From positions 1 to 9,678 of the forward strand of contig JABSPN010000090.1 of assembly GCA_013214425.1 (NCBI GenBank): a stretch of 9,678 nt of DNA, in the 5' to 3' direction. Shown in pieces: positions 6,205 to 9,678 of this stretch. The DNA comes from Flavobacteriaceae bacterium (GTDB lineage: Bacteria; Bacteroidota; Bacteroidia; Flavobacteriales; Flavobacteriaceae). The translations under genes and the position numbers were made by a program. A model generated the notes under the pieces. The model saw only the letters and a program-made list of their open reading frames with translations. It did no database searches and was not told where the DNA came from. How positions within the stretch are numbered: position 1 is the first letter of the stretch; every line of letters starts with the position of its first letter.

Positions 6205-7209
6205 ATGAAAAAACTACTGGTATTATTATTACTGATCATTACTTGTTTCTCTTGTAAAGAGGAGCCTAATAAAACAACTTCGACTATTGTTAAGAATGAA
6301 CTCTCCGGACCTGCTCTTGGAACGAGTTATTCCATACAGTTTTTAACCGATAAGGAAATTGATTTTTCTTCAACAATAGACAGTTTATTTACTGTTGTCA
6401 ATACATCAATGTCGACCTATCAAAAAGATTCAGATATTTCAAAAATCAACAGGAATGAAGCTAATGAAGTAGATGCACATTTTATACGGGTATACAATAA
6501 AGCTCAGGAAATATATGAGAAGACAGATGGTATTTTTGATCCTACCATTGGTGTCATGGTGAATGCCTGGGACTTTGGCCCTCAAGGAGCTGTTGAAAGT
6601 CTAGACAGTTTAAAAATTGATAGTTTAATGACAGCCGTAGGTTTTAAAGACACACAATTATTAGGAAATAAATTGATGAAGAAACACCCTCAAACGTTTA
6701 TTGATTATAATGCCATAGCCAAAGGCTATACGGTTGATTTAATATCGGAGTTTCTAGAAGAACAAAACATTGACAATTATATTGTTGAAATAGGAGGAGA
6801 GATTCGTTGCAAGGGGAAGAACTTAATAAAAGATAGTTTGTGGACTATTGGGATAGAAGACCCCAATTTTGACGGGTCTCGTTCTCATAGTAAAGTGATT
6901 TCCTTAACGAATCAATCAATGGCAACTTATGGTTCTTATCGAAAGTTTAAGCTTGACCAAAATGGGTAGCTCTACTCACATATTATCGATAGCAAAACAG
7001 GATACCCGAGCAAGACGAATGTACTCAGTGTTTCTGTTATTACTGAAGATTGTATGACTGCAGATGCTTACGCGACAGCGTTTAAAGCGATGGGAATTAC
7101 TAAAACTCAAGAGTTGGTGAAGAAAGAGAATTCCTTACAAGTATTTTTCATCTATGAAGATGAAAGCAAACAATTACAAACGCTTTCGCTTAATGGTTTT
7201 CCTGAATAG
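6205..7209 (+). pseudogene. apbE: apbE, FAD:protein FMN transferase lipoprotein, interrupted by an in-frame TAG
   Basis: ApbE links FMN covalently to threonine of target proteins outside the cytoplasm. The N-terminus is a lipoprotein signal with a candidate lipid-bearing Cys17 (CFSC). Family blocks appear in order: ALGTSYS (37-43), MSTYQKDSDISKIN (69-82), FDPTIGVMVNAWDFG (111-125), IDYNAIAKGYTVD (166-178), EIGGEI (195-200), WTIGIEDP (213-220), MATYGSYRKF (239-248). Codon 255 is TAG (6967-6969), within a segment that reads NG-stop-LYSHIIDSKTGYP. The frame then stays open to TAG at 7207-7209 and contains the metal-binding ADAYATA (286-292). A 254-residue product would lack this part, so it should be inactive. 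Total length (334 codons) is normal. Either a nonsense mutation or a sequencing error; TAG also ends this gene and the one before it, so recoding is unlikely. Confidence 0.88.
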
Positions 7210-7214
7210 TCGTA

Positions 7215-8293
7215 TTATCGCTTTAGCGCAAAATGTCCTGATTTTTCTTTGGGAACACCATTTTCTAAATAGTCCACTTTAAACCAATAATCTGAGGAAG
7301 GAGCTTGATTACCATTATAATTTCCATCCCATCCTAGGTTACTGTTTTTAAGTACTTTTAAAAGTTTTCCGTAGCGATCAAAAATCTGGATACGAATATC
7401 AGAGACAAATTCTTGTTGCGGGATATTCCAATAGTCGTGAATTCCATCTCCATTTGGAGTAAAGAAGTTAGGGCAATTAAAACGAATTCCAATTTGCAAT
7501 TGGAATTCTGAAATATCAAAACATCCAAAATCTATCTGGCTTGTAACTCTGGCATAGATTGTTTGTCCATCCATCCCTTGATACAAATTTGGTAAGACAT
7601 TAGTTTGAGCAATGGCATCACTCAAGCTAGCATAATATGATACGTCTACATCTACCTGACCATTTATAATGGGATCATTATTTTCACTAAGATCAAATTC
7701 AGAAGTATTGCTATTTGGAGTTTGGGGTGCTAATAATGTATTTCCATCAAATGCTGAAGGCGCTTCAAAGAAGGTAGCACTTCCAATCCATTCTAAATCA
7801 AAGCTACTAAAACAATAAAATACTCTTCGTTAGGTTGAACAGTAAGCCATTCTACAAAGCCATTTCCATTTGCGCCAGGTCCTTCAGAATCATCAGAATT
7901 ACTCCCATTCATCCCTGTTTGATTACTACTTTGTCCAGCAGCTTGTGGATTGGTGGTCGAACATCTGATCGCTTGACCAATATTACCACAGGAGACATTA
8001 GGCCCAAATACAAAGAAATCGTAGTCGATCGTAATAGAGCTACTGGTAGGGGTAAGGATAAATCCTAAAGTTCCTCCGTCTTTAATTTTTATTTTAAGCC
8101 ATAAACTGTTGTTTTCCTGACTTTGGCATGAATTGGAGTTCGATAATTCTTGAGTTCCTGCACCAACAGCGTTGGAACTAATAATTCCATTTCCGCATAC
8201 ATTAATGGCATTAGCACAATCGTTAGGAGATTGAGCATTAGCAAGTAGGTTAAGTAGCAACAACGTTACTAGGGCCATAACATTCTTCCTCAT
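7215..8293 (-). pseudogene. Secreted surface protein with type B T9SS C-terminal domain, split by a frameshift
   Basis: The start is the ATG at 8293, giving signal peptide MRKNVMALVTLLLLNLLANAQ (cleavage after the last A or Q); a longer reading from 8335 would overlap the methyltransferase. The first half has the N-terminal domain common in flavobacterial surface proteins: NDCANAINVCGN, SQENNSLWLK, a DYDFFVFGPN stretch, and EGPGANGNGFVEWL. The frame breaks near 7803-7815, after EEYFIV. One frame over, it resumes as SFDLEWIGSATFFEAP and runs without stops to 7215. The second half carries the gliding_CHU_C domain (NFFTPNGDGIHDYWNI, IFDRYGKLL, GWDGNYNG, FKVDY), the type IX export and anchoring signal. 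The two pieces are one gene of about 359 codons. Broken as given, it would yield a secreted stub without sorting signal. Confidence 0.88.
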
Positions 8294-8303
8294 GATTGAT
8301 ATT

Positions 8304-9077
8304 TTAGTTTTTATAACACAGGGGTAAGATCTCATTTGGGGCTAAACAATATCTTGTTACCTGTTCTTGATTTAAGGTGTTCGAATAATCTATTTCTTTG
8401 ACCTCAAATCCAATAGAGCGCAATTTATCAAAATAATCTTTACCATAGATACGAACATGATCATATTGTCCAAAAATTTTCGCTCTTTCTTTTTTGTCGG
8501 TTATACTGTCGTTTTCATACGTTTGTTCACGAGTTAAATCCTGAGGTATTTGAAAAATTCCCATTCCTCCTTTTTTCATAACACGAAATAATTCTTTCAT
8601 CGCCTGGGTATCATCAGGAATATGTTCTAAAACATGATTGCAAAATACATAGTCGAAACTTTCATCTTCAAATGGGAGCTTGCAAATATCAGCTTTAACA
8701 TCTGCAAGAGGAGAGAGCAAATCGGTGGTGAGGTACTCTAAATTTTGTTGTTTCCTGAATCGTTTATAAAAAGCTTGTTCAGGAGCGACATGTAATAAGG
8801 ATTTGACTTCAGGATTAGTGAAAAAATCAGTTTCGTTTTTTAAATAGAGCCACAGCAAACGATGCCTTTCTAAAGATAGGGTAGACGGTGATAATACATT
8901 ATTTCTTTGCGTCCCATATCCATAAGGAAGAAAGGTTTTAAAACTCTTTTCGTCAATCGGATCAGTAAATTGAGAACCTCTAAGAATATAAGCAATTAGG
9001 GGTCTTACTAAGTAGCTTAACCTGATTAATATAGGTCTTGGAATCGTATTTAATATGAGTTTGAATAGTTTTTTCAT
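8304..9077 (-). CDS. Class I SAM-dependent methyltransferase (Methyltransf_11 type)
   Basis: 257 residues. The glycine-rich loop is replaced by LLHVAPEQ (94-101), as in the branch of this family that reads L-H-V-A-P-E-Q. Then come TTDL (117-120), D130 in ADICKLPFEDESFD (129-142), YVFCNHVLEHIPDD (143-156) as motif IV, and FRVMKKGGMGIFQIP (164-178). A GQYDHVRIYGKDY stretch in the C-terminal half is common in methyltransferases of cell-surface polysaccharide and lipid pathways. The substrate is unknown. The N-terminal 35 residues are basic and hydrophobic, which suggests membrane contact. It starts 18 bases after the map stop with a good ribosome binding site, and the T9SS gene follows 10 bases after its stop, so the three are probably cotranscribed. 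Confidence 0.88.
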   Translation of the reverse strand: MKKLFKLILNTIPRPILIRLSYLVRPLIAYILRGSQFTDPIDEKSFKTFLPYGYGTQRNNVLSPSTLSLERHRLLWLYLKNETDFFTNPEVKSLLHVAPEQAFYKRFRKQQNLEYLTTDLLSPLADVKADICKLPFEDESFDYVFCNHVLEHIPDDTQAMKELFRVMKKGGMGIFQIPQDLTREQTYENDSITDKKERAKIFGQYDHVRIYGKDYFDKLRSIGFEVKEIDYSNTLNQEQVTRYCLAPNEILPLCYKN

Positions 9078-9082
9078 TTCAA

Positions 9083-9087
9083 CTCCT
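9083..9087 (-). promoter_or_regulatory. Shine-Dalgarno sequence of the methyltransferase gene
   Basis: AGGAG on the minus strand (complement of 9083-9087), five bases before the ATG at 9077. It confirms the start. I saw no other ribosome binding site of this quality in the window, which is notable for a Bacteroidota genome where such sites are rare. Confidence 0.6.
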
Positions 9088-9095
9088 GAAATAAA

Positions 9096-9678
9096 CTAAA
9101 CTGGTTTTCTGAATTCATCCTCTTCATTACTTTCCATACCTAAGGCTTCGTAGATATAATCGAAAGTAGATAATAATTGAGGTTTTCCATCAACTATAGC
9201 GACATCATGTTCAAAATGAGCAGAAGGTTTTCCGTCTAAAGTTAGTATTGTCCACCCATCTCTCAGTTGTTTGATTTTATGCGTCCCCATGTTAATCATA
9301 GGTTCTATGGCAACAACTAAACCTTCTTTAAAACGCTTTCCTCTGCCTCATTTTCCGTAGTTAGGCATATGCGGATCTTCGTGCATCTTTTTTCCTAAGC
9401 CATGACCTACCAATTCACGAACTACTCCATAACCGTGTTTTTCGCAATGTTGTTGTATGGCAAAACCTACATCTCCTACACGATTGTGTTCTTTGAATTC
9501 ACGAATTCCAACATAAAGACTTTCTTTAGTAACGTCGAGTAATTTTTTAGTTTCAGGATCAATACTTAACTTATTGCCGAGCCATATAAATTCATGGAAT
9601 AAAAAACATCCGGTATTTATTTTTTTATATTTTTCATAAATTTGGTGATGTTCTGCCCAGTATCCTGCAGCAGTCAGA
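9096..9678 (-). pseudogene. map: Type I methionine aminopeptidase, interrupted by TGA and odd at its 5' side; continues past the window
   Basis: MAP removes the N-terminal methionine from new proteins, using two metal ions. From about 9557 down to 9096 the frame reads as MAP: PETKKLLDVTKESLYVG, ELVGHGLG (catalytic His), MHEDPHMPNYGK, VVAIEPMINMG (Glu ligand), GKPSAHFEHDVA (Glu ligand), and the end LSTFDYIYEALG. Within it, the codon after YGK is TGA (9350-9348) where the family has Lys or Arg; the frame stays open on both sides. Upstream of 9560 the same frame is open to the window edge, but the expected blocks with the two Asp ligands (D-x-G and YGDxA) are not there. The reading contains FLFHEFIWLGNKLSID instead. 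A piece starting at 9299 could be translated alone but lacks most ligands. The gene is normally essential, so an error or a second copy elsewhere is likely. Confidence 0.8.

Noticed and set aside
6967..6969. Recoding of TAG as sense in apbE
   Set aside because: TAG ends the DUF1801 gene, apbE itself and map in this window, and no special context is visible.
7800..7820. Programmed -1 frameshifting in the T9SS gene
   Set aside because: The local bases (ATTGTTTTAG) do not form an X-XXY-YYZ slippery heptamer, and slippage would still leave the loop shorter than in relatives.
7835..8068. 77-codon plus-strand ORF inside the T9SS gene
   Set aside because: Antisense shadow of a clear secreted-protein reading.
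8294..8335. N-terminal extension of the T9SS protein from 8335
   Set aside because: It overlaps the methyltransferase gene and places 14 residues before a normal signal peptide; the ATG at 8293 is better.
9096..9299. Separate small gene of 67 codons
   Set aside because: It is the C-terminal part of the interrupted methionine aminopeptidase, not an independent protein.
9348..9350. TGA in map as selenocysteine or a reassigned codon
   Set aside because: The residue is Lys or Arg in relatives, not Cys, no downstream selenocysteine hairpin was seen, and TGA ends the transglutaminase gene.

Overview
The window looks like chromosomal DNA of a flavobacterium or close relative (Bacteroidota). It is AT-rich and carries a gliding-motility/type IX secretion C-terminal domain. 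Several start sites have the Bacteroidota promoter pattern (TTG, then TANNTTTG), and Shine-Dalgarno sequences are nearly absent. No rRNA, tRNA, CRISPR array or insertion sequence was seen, and no gene-free stretch exceeds about 120 bases.

Layout. A dehydrogenase of the lysine/saccharopine type, cut by the left edge (1-1068, +), ends in a hairpin-rich spacer with a bidirectional terminator (1154-1184). Facing it on the minus strand is a compact five-gene set, in transcription order: a six-helix membrane protein (4742-4086), a small winged-helix regulator (4080-3784), a Coq4-like protein (3737-3228), CreD (3225-1852) and a DUF1361 membrane protein (1859-1185). Two nearly identical palindromic sites, ACTTTG-N5-CAAAGT, sit on the promoters of the first and third genes. 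They are the best candidates for the operators of the regulator encoded between them. Upstream is a secreted transglutaminase-fold protein (5753-4800, -), divergent from a DUF1801 protein (5833-6183, +) and an ApbE flavin transferase (6205-7209, +).

The right third differs: its three non-methyltransferase genes are all broken. apbE has an in-frame TAG. The type B T9SS cell-surface gene (8293-7215, -) has a frameshift. The methionine aminopeptidase gene (9678-9096, -) has an in-frame TGA and loses visible homology near the window edge. Only the methyltransferase between them (9077-8304) is intact. The six complete protein genes left of 5800 and the DUF1801 gene show no lesion. Either the lesions are sequence or assembly errors, or this end of the window is decaying.

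The most interesting system is the predicted self-regulated envelope module (membrane protein, regulator, Coq4-like, CreD, DUF1361) with its twin operators.
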